Shown one piece after another: positions 45,572 through 53,879 of a stretch of 64,000 nt of DNA. This stretch comes from Methanocatella intestini (GTDB lineage: Archaea; Methanobacteriota; Methanobacteria; Methanobacteriales; Methanobacteriaceae). The DNA is taken from NCBI RefSeq assembly GCF_002252585.1, contig NZ_NQLD01000012.1, one strand, 5' to 3'. The notes beneath the pieces were generated by a model. The model did no database searches. It had not been told where the DNA came from and was given only the letters and a program-made list of their open reading frames with translations. Each line of letters opens with the position of its first letter. Position 1 is the stretch's first letter. The position numbers and the translations under genes are program-made.

Positions 45572-47539
45572 CTATGAAGAATCTTTTTTTAAACCTTTTA
45601 AAGTAGCTATTTGATCTCTTAAACTAGCTGCTCTTTCAAAATCAAGTTTAGATGCTGCTTCTTTCATATCATTTTCTAAATCACTGATAAGTAAACGTAA
45701 TTCATCTTTAGGTATTTTACTAATATCAGTTCCTTCAATATCCAAATCCTCAGCTACTTTTTTATCCTTAAGTGCCCTTTTAGTAGTTTTAGGAACAATA
45801 CCATGTTTTTTATTATACTTAATCTGGATTTTTCTTCTTTTATTCGTAATAGCTGTTGCATTTTTAACAGAATCCGTCATTTCATCAACATACATTATTA
45901 CCTGACCGTTAATATTTCTTGCAGCTCTTCCAATAGTCTGAATTAATGAAGTTTCATTTCTTAAAAATCCTTCTTTATCTGCATCTAAAATAGCTACCAG
46001 AGAAACTTCAGGTAAATCAAGCCCTTCCCTAAGTAAATTTACACCAACCAGCACATCAAATGTTCCTCTTCTTAAGTCATCTACAATGTCAATTCTCTCT
46101 AAAGTGTCAATTTCAGAGTGCATATATCTGACTTTAACGCCTATTTTTGCATAGTAATCAGTTAAATCTTCAGCCATTTTCTTAGTTAAAGTTGTAACTA
46201 ATACCCTTTCATCTTTTTTAGCTCTTTTTTTAACTTCTCCAAGCAAATCTTCAACCTGACCTTTAACCGGACGGATAATTATTTCAGGATCAACCAAACC
46301 TGTTGGACGAATAATCTGCTCAACAACATTACCTGATCTTGATAATTCATAAGCTCCGGGAGTAGCTGAAACATAAATGATTTGATTTATAGATGACTCA
46401 AATTCATCAAATCTCAATGGCCGATTTTCCTTTGCAGAAGGTAATCTGAATCCATGCTCCACTAAAGTTTCTTTACGTGCCCTATCTCCATTATACATTC
46501 CGCGAATTTGAGGCAGTGTAACATGAGACTCATCAATAATAGTCAGATAATCTTCAGGGAAGTATTTCAATAAGGAGTAAGGTTTTTCACCCCATTTTCT
46601 TCCAGACAGATGCATAGAATAGTTTTCCACACCAGGACAGTAACCCATTTCCTGAAGCATTTCAATATCAAAACGTGTTCTTTGTTCCAATCTTTGAGCT
46701 TCAAGAAGCTTATTTGATAAATTAAACTCATTTAATCTTTCATCCAACTCATCAGAAATATTTCTAATTGCAGTATCCATCTTATCCTGACCAACAACAA
46801 AATGCTTTGCCGGAAAAATCATGTACCTTTTTAAACTTTCTGTTTTTTTACCTGTAACCTTATCAATTAAACTGATTGCATCTATTTCATCACCAAAAAG
46901 CTCAACTCGTACAGGTGGAGTACCATGAACAGGATTTATTTCAATTACATCTCCACGTACTCTAAATTGCCCCCTTCCAAATTCAATATCATTTCGTTCA
47001 TATTGCATAAAAACAAGTCTGCGAATAATGTCTGAACGGTCATAATTATCTCCTACAGCTATTCCAAATGCAAATTCACCGTAATCTTCAGGAGAACCTA
47101 CACCATAAATACAGCTAACACTGCTAACTACAATCACATCATCACGGGATAACAAAGATTGAGTAGCAGAATGTCTCATTATATCTATTTCTTCATTAAC
47201 TGAGGATTCCTTATCAATAAAAGTATCAGTTCTTGGAACATATGCTTCAGGCTGATAATAATCATAGTAACTGACAAAATATTCAACTGCATTATCAGGA
47301 AAAAACTCTTTAAATTCCTCATAAAGTTGCGCAGCTAATGTTTTATTATGGGAAATAACAAGGGTGGGTTTTTGAACTTTTTCAATGACATTAGCCATTG
47401 TAAATGTTTTACCGGAACCGGTAACTCCTAAAAGAGTTTGTTCCTTTACACCCTTATTTATTCCATCAACTAATGAATTAATGGCTTTTGGCTGGTCACC
47501 TAATGGCTGGTAAGGTGAGTTTAGTTTAAATTTTTTCAT
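45572..47539 (-). CDS. uvrB: Excinuclease ABC subunit B
   Basis: The 655-residue helicase-like subunit of nucleotide excision repair that verifies damage and recruits UvrC. Walker A is GVTGSGKT (38-45). The damage-probing beta-hairpin region is YYDYYQPEAYVPRTDTFIDK, motif II is DESH, motifs V-VI are GVNLLREGLDLPEVSLVAIL and QTIGRAARN. The C-terminus ends with a UVR domain (DMKEAASKLDFERAASLRDQ) that binds UvrA or UvrC. Length is normal. Only seven bases separate it from the upstream 99-residue gene, which follows prs by one base, so prs, this small gene and uvrB look like one operon. Confidence 0.98.
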   Translation of the reverse strand: MKKFKLNSPYQPLGDQPKAINSLVDGINKGVKEQTLLGVTGSGKTFTMANVIEKVQKPTLVISHNKTLAAQLYEEFKEFFPDNAVEYFVSYYDYYQPEAYVPRTDTFIDKESSVNEEIDIMRHSATQSLLSRDDVIVVSSVSCIYGVGSPEDYGEFAFGIAVGDNYDRSDIIRRLVFMQYERNDIEFGRGQFRVRGDVIEINPVHGTPPVRVELFGDEIDAISLIDKVTGKKTESLKRYMIFPAKHFVVGQDKMDTAIRNISDELDERLNEFNLSNKLLEAQRLEQRTRFDIEMLQEMGYCPGVENYSMHLSGRKWGEKPYSLLKYFPEDYLTIIDESHVTLPQIRGMYNGDRARKETLVEHGFRLPSAKENRPLRFDEFESSINQIIYVSATPGAYELSRSGNVVEQIIRPTGLVDPEIIIRPVKGQVEDLLGEVKKRAKKDERVLVTTLTKKMAEDLTDYYAKIGVKVRYMHSEIDTLERIDIVDDLRRGTFDVLVGVNLLREGLDLPEVSLVAILDADKEGFLRNETSLIQTIGRAARNINGQVIMYVDEMTDSVKNATAITNKRRKIQIKYNKKHGIVPKTTKRALKDKKVAEDLDIEGTDISKIPKDELRLLISDLENDMKEAASKLDFERAASLRDQIATLKGLKKDSS

Positions 47540-47546
47540 GATTATT

Positions 47547-47846
47547 CTAAATTATTTCATCAACATTTATGTGAAAACTAATATGGAAATATGGTACAGA
47601 ACAGCATGGAGTAACTTTACTGCTTCTTATGCTAATTCTACCATAGTCCTCAAAACTGTTTTCCAAAGCTTTTTCAATATTTTTAACATTCATCTCATTA
47701 TAAACTCTTAAAGATCCTAAAAAAATAACATGACCTTTTGTATTCATAACAGATATAGATTCAACAACATCGTTTTCATCATATCTCTTTAAAATGATAT
47801 TAGATCCTTCAATAATTTCTTTTTTAATAGCATCCTTATCAAACAT
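47547..47846 (-). CDS. Conserved-looking small hypothetical protein between prs and uvrB
   Basis: A 99-residue cytosolic protein, not recognised. It has a mixed alpha/beta pattern (KGHVIFLGSLRVYNEMNVKN, then IEKALENSFEDYGRISIRSS) and a single CC pair (VTPCCSVPYFHISFHINVD). It starts one base after the stop of prs and ends seven bases before uvrB, strongly suggesting co-transcription and a maintained function. No signal or membrane segment. Confidence 0.7.
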   Translation of the reverse strand: MFDKDAIKKEIIEGSNIILKRYDENDVVESISVMNTKGHVIFLGSLRVYNEMNVKNIEKALENSFEDYGRISIRSSKVTPCCSVPYFHISFHINVDEII

Positions 47847-47847
47847 T

Positions 47848-48744
47848 TTAATCCCTCAAAACATTTGCTATACTTTTTGCAAGAGAAACACGAGAACTGT
47901 CTGCAGATAAACTATTGGTAGATATTACACTATTAGCACCAGCTGAATAAATTCTCATAGTAGCTCCATTTACCAAAATCGGATGAACACAGCAAACATC
48001 AACTGATTTGGCACCATATTCTTTTAATATCTTAACTGCATTAACAATAGTTCCGCCAGTAGCTATAATATCATCAATGATAAATGCTTTTTTATCTTTA
48101 ACTGAATCTACATTAACTGTTTCATCAGAACTGCCCTCAACATCAACAATTCTGGTTTCTACCTTATCCGGTCCAAGACGAACTTTAGATAAATAAGTGC
48201 ATTCACACTCAAGAATTCCGGCTATTTCCTGAGCAAAAGGATACGCCCCTTTATCTGGAGCAACAATTAAAGGTTTTTCATCAATTTTTTTATCAATATA
48301 TTCAGCTATTGCACCCATAGCAGAAATATTTGTAGTTGGAATATCAAAAAAGTCTAAAACACATTTTTCATGAATATTAAATGTAATAAATTCATCAGCA
48401 CCAGCAGATTGAATTAAATTAGCTACAATTTTTGCAGAAACTGCTTCTCCATCATGGAAACGTTTTTCCTGTCTTGCATAACCCATATACGGAACAACAA
48501 CCCTAACTTTTTTTGCTCCGAGGTCTTTAAGATTATCTATTAAAAACAGCAATTCCATTAAATTTTCATCCTGAGGATATCCTGTAGATTGGATAACCGT
48601 AACTTCTTCATCAATATTTCCATCAACACGTAAATATCTTTCGCCATCTGGAAATTTTTTAGTTTCTACATAACATAAATCATCATTTAATTCTTCTGCT
48701 ACATGAGCAGCTAAATCTTGAGATGCTGAACCGCCAATAATCAC
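47848..48744 (-). CDS. prs: Ribose-phosphate pyrophosphokinase (PRPP synthetase)
   Basis: Transfers pyrophosphate from ATP to ribose-5-phosphate to make PRPP for nucleotide, histidine and cofactor synthesis. The 298-residue length fits the archaeal short class. Visible elements are FPDGERYLR near residue 30, the ATP/metal region VVPYMGYARQEKRFHDGE, and the PRPP-binding loop DDIIATGGTI (about 224-233). The start is a GTG at 48744; an overlapping ATG in another frame stops at once, and GGTGAT lies just before. First gene of the putative prs-hypothetical-uvrB operon. Confidence 0.95.
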   Translation of the reverse strand: MIIGGSASQDLAAHVAEELNDDLCYVETKKFPDGERYLRVDGNIDEEVTVIQSTGYPQDENLMELLFLIDNLKDLGAKKVRVVVPYMGYARQEKRFHDGEAVSAKIVANLIQSAGADEFITFNIHEKCVLDFFDIPTTNISAMGAIAEYIDKKIDEKPLIVAPDKGAYPFAQEIAGILECECTYLSKVRLGPDKVETRIVDVEGSSDETVNVDSVKDKKAFIIDDIIATGGTIVNAVKILKEYGAKSVDVCCVHPILVNGATMRIYSAGANSVISTNSLSADSSRVSLAKSIANVLRD

Positions 48745-48832
48745 ATTATCACCAAAAATTAATATAATAATTAATATTTGATTTTAACATAAAAAAAGTT
48801 AACTATATTAATGCTAAAAACAATTGTAAATC

Positions 48833-49324
48833 ATGAAAATTGGAAGAATTATTTTTGCAGTTATAATACTTGCTGTCATTGTTGTAGTAGGAATAGCTGC
48901 AACTTCTAGTGTGTTAATAATAGCTGAAGACGAAAGTGAAGGAGGTATTCCCGGTGTTGACATGGGGGCAACATGGAATTTAAGTAGTGGATTTACCTGG
49001 ATTTACCCAGGAAGTTCATTTAATGCACAGCACCAAACTCTGCATAATATTCACTTAGATGATCCTGACGATCCTTATGGAGCAGCTAAAGAAATAATGG
49101 AATACACTTATCATATATCTCCAAATATTATTATAACAGTAAACAATAATGCATCTGAAAAAATATTTGGTGGAGATATCATATCCGATATTCGCCAATA
49201 CGACTGGGGTGATGGAATGGATCGTGGAGATGCTGCTGATAAAGCAATGAGCGATTACCATATGAATTATCTGGCAATTCCAGAATGTTTATTAACTGGA
49301 GATATGAAAATACATTTTGTTTAA
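48833..49324 (+). CDS. Membrane-anchored hypothetical protein
   Basis: A 163-residue protein with an N-terminal transmembrane or signal-anchor helix (IIFAVIILAVIVVVGIAATS, residues 6-25) and an extracytoplasmic domain rich in Asp, Gly and aromatic residues (SSGFTWIYPGSSFNAQHQTL; DIRQYDWGDGMDRGDAADKA). I do not recognise the family. It stands alone, divergent from prs, and ends in a strong two-way hairpin. Confidence 0.7.
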   Translation: MKIGRIIFAVIILAVIVVVGIAATSSVLIIAEDESEGGIPGVDMGATWNLSSGFTWIYPGSSFNAQHQTLHNIHLDDPDDPYGAAKEIMEYTYHISPNIIITVNNNASEKIFGGDIISDIRQYDWGDGMDRGDAADKAMSDYHMNYLAIPECLLTGDMKIHFV

Positions 49325-49330
49325 ATTAAA

Positions 49331-49372
49331 AAAAAGTATTGTTTTTTAAAAACAATACTTAAAAACTCTTTT
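49331..49372. terminator. Two-way terminator hairpin
   Basis: AAGTATTGTTTTT and AAAAACAATACTT (49334-49346 and 49348-49360) are perfect complements; the inner A/T pairs form the loop. It is flanked by A-runs on the left and T-runs on the right, so either strand gets a U-tract. It separates two convergent genes. Confidence 0.75.
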
Positions 49373-49373
49373 T

Positions 49374-49742
49374 TTATAACGGTAATGTTCTTATAAACAG
49401 GACGAATCCAATAAAGGATATAAATAACTGAATAAAACCATGTTTTTTAATTTTATTATTCCGTGCCTGAAGTAAGAAAAAGGGCATGAAAAATCCGAAA
49501 AAGCTAAAAAATCCCATTGAAGTATGTTTAGCTATCAAATCTATGATAAATCCTCCAAATGAAAAAAATATAGTAATTATATAAGAAATAACTATAAATT
49601 TCTTGCTAATGTCCGGTTCCACATTCCTATAAACAAAAAATGTATTGGACTGAAGCCCTTCCACTAACGGGGTTCCGCATTTAGCGCAAAAATCATAACT
49701 GTCCTGATTTTCAAATCCGCAATTTTTACAAATTCTAACCAT
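49374..49742 (-). CDS. Zinc-ribbon membrane protein
   Basis: A 122-residue protein. The N-terminus is a zinc ribbon with two CxxC knuckles (RICKNCGFENQDSYDFCAKC, residues 3-22). Residues about 50-120 contain two to three hydrophobic membrane segments (FIVISYIITIFFSFGGFIID; FFSFFGFFMPFFLL; LFISFIGFVLFI). This zinc-ribbon plus membrane layout is common in archaea and Gram-positives; the role is unknown. It starts six bases after the nitroreductase gene, the last gene of a likely three-gene unit with GNAT and nitroreductase. Confidence 0.7.
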   Translation of the reverse strand: MVRICKNCGFENQDSYDFCAKCGTPLVEGLQSNTFFVYRNVEPDISKKFIVISYIITIFFSFGGFIIDLIAKHTSMGFFSFFGFFMPFFLLQARNNKIKKHGFIQLFISFIGFVLFIRTLPL

Positions 49743-49748
49743 AATTAT

Positions 49749-50279
49749 CTAACCAATAAAATTTATATTGTCCGGAATTTCACGTTCAGGAGATGGGATT
49801 TTGCAGGGAGCCTCATAACCAACTAAAATACCTGAAACAGGTGTGAAATCTTCTGGAAGATTTAATTTATCTTTAAGTTGAGTTAAAATAGCTATTGGAG
49901 ATACAACATAACATGTAGCCAATCCCAAATCAGTAGCTGCTAAAATCATTGTTGTTGCAGATGCTGAAACATTTATTTGAGTAAAAGGACCTTCAGGTGC
50001 AGAAATAACAATTAAAGTTGGTGCTCCATATAATGGTTCATAACCTGGAATAGAAGCTCTCTGACGCATAAAACCTTCAGAATTTAACATGAACTCCTTA
50101 GTTTTATCATTTATTTCACTTAAAAATTCTTTATCCTGAATTACACTAACTTGAAACGGACCTGCATTTGGAGCCTTATTAGCTACTCCGACAATTGTAT
50201 CCAATTCATCTTCCGTTATCTGATCATCCTTATAAGCACGGACACTTTTTCTTTTATTAATCGCTTCCAATGTTTCCAT
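49749..50279 (-). CDS. Nitroreductase family protein (FMN-dependent)
   Basis: A 176-residue member of the nitroreductase-like fold. The typical start (AINKRKSVRAYKDDQITEDE) supplies the phosphate-binding Arg/Ser, and GLATCYVVSPI and the C-terminal VSGILVGYE segments complete the FMN pocket. Substrate is unknown; family members reduce nitro compounds, quinones or flavins using NAD(P)H. It starts four bases after the GNAT gene, so co-transcribed. Confidence 0.85.
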   Translation of the reverse strand: METLEAINKRKSVRAYKDDQITEDELDTIVGVANKAPNAGPFQVSVIQDKEFLSEINDKTKEFMLNSEGFMRQRASIPGYEPLYGAPTLIVISAPEGPFTQINVSASATTMILAATDLGLATCYVVSPIAILTQLKDKLNLPEDFTPVSGILVGYEAPCKIPSPEREIPDNINFIG

Positions 50280-50283
50280 ATTA

Positions 50284-50805
50284 TCAGCTCATCATATTAT
50301 TTTTTAAACTCATTACAATTTCTAAATAAGATTTTCCCGCATAATCAATATTCTGTAGTTCATCAAAGTATTTAAAACCTAATTTTTCAAGAACTCTTTT
50401 TGATTGATAATTGCTTTTTTTAAATGATGCAAAAATTTTATTTAATTTCAAATCCTCAAAAGCATGCTCCAATAGTTTTTCAGATGCTTCATAAGCATAG
50501 TTATTTCCCCAAAAATCTTCTGCAATCCAATATCCAAGTTCTGCATTATTATCTCCCCAGTAATAATTTCCGTCAGGATGAATAAGCAAAGCTACACATC
50601 CAATAATCTGACCATTTAAAGTTACGGCATAAGTTTCATCTCGAGCAAAAACACTTTGAATTATCTCTAAGCTATTTTCAACATTTTTATGAGGTGACCA
50701 TCCCGCAATTGGACCAATTTTTGGATTTTTAGCATGATGATATAATTCTTCAGCATCATCTATCTCCCAAGGTCTTAAAATTAAATTTTGTGTTTTAAGA
50801 ATCAT
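50284..50805 (-). CDS. GNAT family N-acetyltransferase (RimJ/RimL-like)
   Basis: A 173-residue acetyltransferase. The layout follows the RimJ/RimL-type subgroup: LILRPWEIDDAEELYHHAKN at the start, ELGYWIAEDFWGNNYAYEAS (the GYW segment and acetyl-CoA region), then LNKIFASFKKSNYQSKRVLE and LEKLGFKY. Acetyl-CoA is the expected donor; the acceptor may be a protein N-terminus or small amine. First gene of a three-gene unit with the nitroreductase and zinc-ribbon protein. Confidence 0.85.
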   Translation of the reverse strand: MILKTQNLILRPWEIDDAEELYHHAKNPKIGPIAGWSPHKNVENSLEIIQSVFARDETYAVTLNGQIIGCVALLIHPDGNYYWGDNNAELGYWIAEDFWGNNYAYEASEKLLEHAFEDLKLNKIFASFKKSNYQSKRVLEKLGFKYFDELQNIDYAGKSYLEIVMSLKNNMMS

Positions 50806-50891
50806 TATGTTAAATAATATTTAAAGTACTAATTATAATTTGTGAATTTAAAACTGCTATTTTTATCAACTTTAAAGATATAATTATATTC

Positions 50892-51797
50892 ATGAAAATC
50901 AAAGATGGAATTTGCGGATTTGCTGTTGGCGATGCTTTAGGTGTTCCAGTTGAGTTCAGTTCCCGTGAAACACTTCAAAAAAATCCGGTAAAAACAATGA
51001 CAGGTTACGGAACATACAATATGCCTCCCGGAACTTTTTCAGATGATACTTCAATGACACTAGCTACTATAAGCAGTATCTGTAATAAAAAAGCTATTGA
51101 CTATGAAGATATCCAAAGTGAATTTTTAGAATGGTTAATTAACGGCAAATACACACAATATGAAAAAACTTTTGATTATGGCAACACCACTTATGAAGCA
51201 TTATTAAGGTTTAAAAATGGTTTTGAAGCATTAAATTGTGGTGGAACTAGCGAAAGAGATAATGGAAACGGATCCTTGATGAGAATATTGCCTCTGGCTT
51301 TCATTTGTGATATTGACTATGAAACAATTGAAAATGTATCCGGTTTGACCCATGGCCATTTAAGATCAAAAATAGCTTGTGTATTTTATGTTGAACTGGC
51401 TAAATCTATGCTTTCAAGTAATTTAACAATAAAGAAACATGTTAAAATAGCCAGTGATAAAATCAGGAAACACTATAAAGGTTCCAAAGAGCTGGAACAT
51501 TTTGAGAGAATTTTTAATAATAATCTGAAAGACAATATCAACAGTTCAGGTTATGTAATAGACACTCTTGAAAGTGTTATTTATTGTTTGGAAAGTACTG
51601 ACAGTTATAAAGACAGTGTACTGAAAGCTGTTAATTTAGGTGGGGATACCGATACTGTTGCAGCTATTTGCGGCGGACTTTCTGGAATTTATTATGGATT
51701 TGATTCCATCCCTATAGATTGGCTCAATCAAATTCCAAAAATTGAAAAGGTTCTTTCATTATGTGAAAGTTACGAAGGTGTTATCAATGAATGTTAA
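50892..51797 (+). CDS. ADP-ribosylglycohydrolase (DraG family)
   Basis: A 301-residue enzyme that removes ADP-ribose from modified residues or small molecules. The binuclear metal-site motifs are intact: GDALGVPVEF near the start, FSDDTSMT (Asp51, Asp52, Thr53), and GGDTDTVAA (250-258). A GHLRSK segment lies between. The target in this organism is unknown; no partner ADP-ribosyltransferase is in the window. The next gene starts inside its 3' end, an 11-base overlap, suggesting translational coupling. Confidence 0.9.
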   Translation: MKIKDGICGFAVGDALGVPVEFSSRETLQKNPVKTMTGYGTYNMPPGTFSDDTSMTLATISSICNKKAIDYEDIQSEFLEWLINGKYTQYEKTFDYGNTTYEALLRFKNGFEALNCGGTSERDNGNGSLMRILPLAFICDIDYETIENVSGLTHGHLRSKIACVFYVELAKSMLSSNLTIKKHVKIASDKIRKHYKGSKELEHFERIFNNNLKDNINSSGYVIDTLESVIYCLESTDSYKDSVLKAVNLGGDTDTVAAICGGLSGIYYGFDSIPIDWLNQIPKIEKVLSLCESYEGVINEC

Positions 51798-52269
51798 AAA
51801 AACTATTGAAAATATTATAGCTAAATGTGATAATTATATAGATCCCCAACTAGCTATCTGCATAATCCGTGATAATTACACAATGGGTTCCAACAATATT
51901 GATGAACTGAAAAAATATGATATTGAAAATGAAGACAGCTATGTTGAAAAAGTCTTAAAAGTCTTAAAACATGAAAATATATTTATAACATTCGGAATGC
52001 TTGCTTTTATACCACTATTTAATGAATGTGATATTTTTTCCATTGAAGATAAAACTATAAGTCTCAGCAGTGAAGAATTTCAAAAATATGGTGATTTAAA
52101 AGAAGAATACTTTGGAGTTTTAATTGAGAAAAACAGCAATAACTTTATTATCGGCAGCTGTGATTTATGTGGATGTAAAATTGATTCATCATTTAGACAA
52201 ATCAAAAAAAGCGAAGATAACTTCTATAAAACAATAAATACTATAATTGAAAGTAATATTATTTATTGA
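51787..52269 (+). CDS. Hypothetical protein coupled to the ADP-ribosylglycohydrolase
   Basis: A 160-residue cytosolic protein, not recognised. It is acidic and helical at the start (TIENIIAKCDNYIDPQLAIC) and has a CDLCGCK segment near the C-terminus that could bind metal. ATG 51787 follows GAAGGTG and lies within the last codons of the DraG-family gene; an upstream in-frame ATG at 51742 has no such site. The tight coupling suggests a functional link such as substrate recognition. The 3' end overlaps the convergent Mur-ligase gene by 11 bases. Confidence 0.65.
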   Translation: MNVKKTIENIIAKCDNYIDPQLAICIIRDNYTMGSNNIDELKKYDIENEDSYVEKVLKVLKHENIFITFGMLAFIPLFNECDIFSIEDKTISLSSEEFQKYGDLKEEYFGVLIEKNSNNFIIGSCDLCGCKIDSSFRQIKKSEDNFYKTINTIIESNIIY

Positions 52270-53686
52270 TTAACTTCTGTTTTATATTTTCCCACATTTC
52301 CTGCTCTTCACCGCAACCAGTCATAATTACATAACCATAATCTGAAGTTTTAGCTAAATCCACTAATTTTTTAATTCTTTCATCCATTTTTTCATAACTT
52401 AAGGGATAAAAATCGGTATTATCAAATTCCTCAGATATTATACTATAATAATCCTGAGCTTTTTCAATAGATTTTCTTCCAGGAACAACAATTATATGAT
52501 CCGGATTTAAATTTTTAATAACTTCCAAATGGTCTTCAAAGATTTCCTCTTCATGTTCATCAGGAGTTGTATAAATAAACTCTAAAGGCCCATCAATATA
52601 TTGATTCATAAATAATGCATTGATTTTAGCTGCATCACCATTATCCCCCTGTCCTAAACCAACATATTGATCATTTAATTTAACTACTTCAAATCTTCCA
52701 GGAGGAATAAAAGACATGTCCAGATTATTGAAAACTTCTTTAATAGTATTTTCAATATTGGATATTTTTGGAGTGAAAGTAGCATATGTACAAACAGAAG
52801 CTAATGTGTTGTAAATATTATGGAATCCAAATGGAGGAACATTTATAGTTACTTTAAATGAAATATCCCTGTTATTTGTATAATTGTATAAATTTCCTTC
52901 AATTGTCAAATCCCAATTGTCCGGCTTAAAATCGGCACCAACTAATTTAACATTAGGCTCCCGGCGTTTAAAACCACACTCACAACTATAAATTCCTCTA
53001 TGATTTAAGAATTTTTGAGAATATTCAAGCTTTTTGCCGCACTTCGGACAATCTGGACTCTCTGATTCAAAAATATCATTAATATCATCAATAGCCAATC
53101 CATAAAAATTAACATGAACATCTTCCTGTTTATTAAAAGCAATGTTTGCTGTTACAGGATCATCTACATTGGAAATAATAACTCCACGGGCCATAGCCTG
53201 TGAAAGCAGAGATTTGGCATCTACATATTCATCAAATGGATTTTTAACACCTGCTACCTGTGAGTGTTCACGTGAAATTGTTGTATAAACAACTCCCACA
53301 GGATCAATAAGCCTTTGAACAGTATCTGGAATTCCATAAATTTTATTTCTAATTCCATATTCAAAAACACCAATATCTCCACTACCTTTTAAAATACCTG
53401 TAGTTATTGCATGAATAGTATTGCTTTCAAAACTTTTCCGGATTTCAGTATCACATGAAAGTAATTTAATTAAAAGAGTTGTTGTAGTAGTTTTTCCGTT
53501 AGTTCCTGTGATTAAAATAGGGCCTACATTCATTTCATGAGCTAAGTCTTTTAGTGCTTCCTTTCCAGCAACCTTATAAAAAACATATCCCGGAAGATTA
53601 TTACCACTTCCAAATCCTAATTTAGATACCTGAGAAGCTATTTTAGCTCCAAATTTAGCTATATTAAAACGAAGTTTATTAACCAT
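52259..53686 (-). CDS. Mur ligase family protein (MurT-like, DUF1727)
   Basis: A 475-residue ATP-dependent amide ligase. The P-loop GTNGKTTTTTLLIKLL starts at residue 61. A four-Cys zinc ribbon (CPKCGKKLEYSQKF...CECG, about 214-242) is inserted in the central domain as in bacterial MurT, and the C-terminal domain matches DUF1727 (GQGDNGDAAKINALFMNQ). In Gram-positives MurT works with GatD to amidate lipid II. In a pseudomurein-containing methanogen it probably acts on the peptide precursor, but no GatD-like partner is next to it. GTG 53695 is an alternative start; ATG 53686 follows GTGATT. Confidence 0.85.
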   Translation of the reverse strand: MVNKLRFNIAKFGAKIASQVSKLGFGSGNNLPGYVFYKVAGKEALKDLAHEMNVGPILITGTNGKTTTTTLLIKLLSCDTEIRKSFESNTIHAITTGILKGSGDIGVFEYGIRNKIYGIPDTVQRLIDPVGVVYTTISREHSQVAGVKNPFDEYVDAKSLLSQAMARGVIISNVDDPVTANIAFNKQEDVHVNFYGLAIDDINDIFESESPDCPKCGKKLEYSQKFLNHRGIYSCECGFKRREPNVKLVGADFKPDNWDLTIEGNLYNYTNNRDISFKVTINVPPFGFHNIYNTLASVCTYATFTPKISNIENTIKEVFNNLDMSFIPPGRFEVVKLNDQYVGLGQGDNGDAAKINALFMNQYIDGPLEFIYTTPDEHEEEIFEDHLEVIKNLNPDHIIVVPGRKSIEKAQDYYSIISEEFDNTDFYPLSYEKMDERIKKLVDLAKTSDYGYVIMTGCGEEQEMWENIKQKLINK

Positions 53687-53831
53687 ATTAATCACAATTC
53701 AACCTATGACATTATTCTGTATAATATTATTAATATGTACAGATTAACATATTAAATTTACTATATTATTTTAAAAAATAAATAAAATCAAATCAGCAAA
53801 GCTATTGAGAAAACCCCGTTAACAAGTTAGC

Positions 53832-53879
53832 GAAATAAAAAAAAAATAAGTAAAACCAACTTAGTTAGTAGTTGGTTTT
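53832..53879 (-). terminator. Hairpin plus U-tract at the end of lonB
   Basis: AAAACCAACT and AGTTGGTTTT (53852-53861 and 53870-53879) form a 10-bp stem over an 8-base loop. The stem includes the last lonB codons and stop, and is followed on the minus strand by ACTTATTTTTTTTTTAT. Confidence 0.65.
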
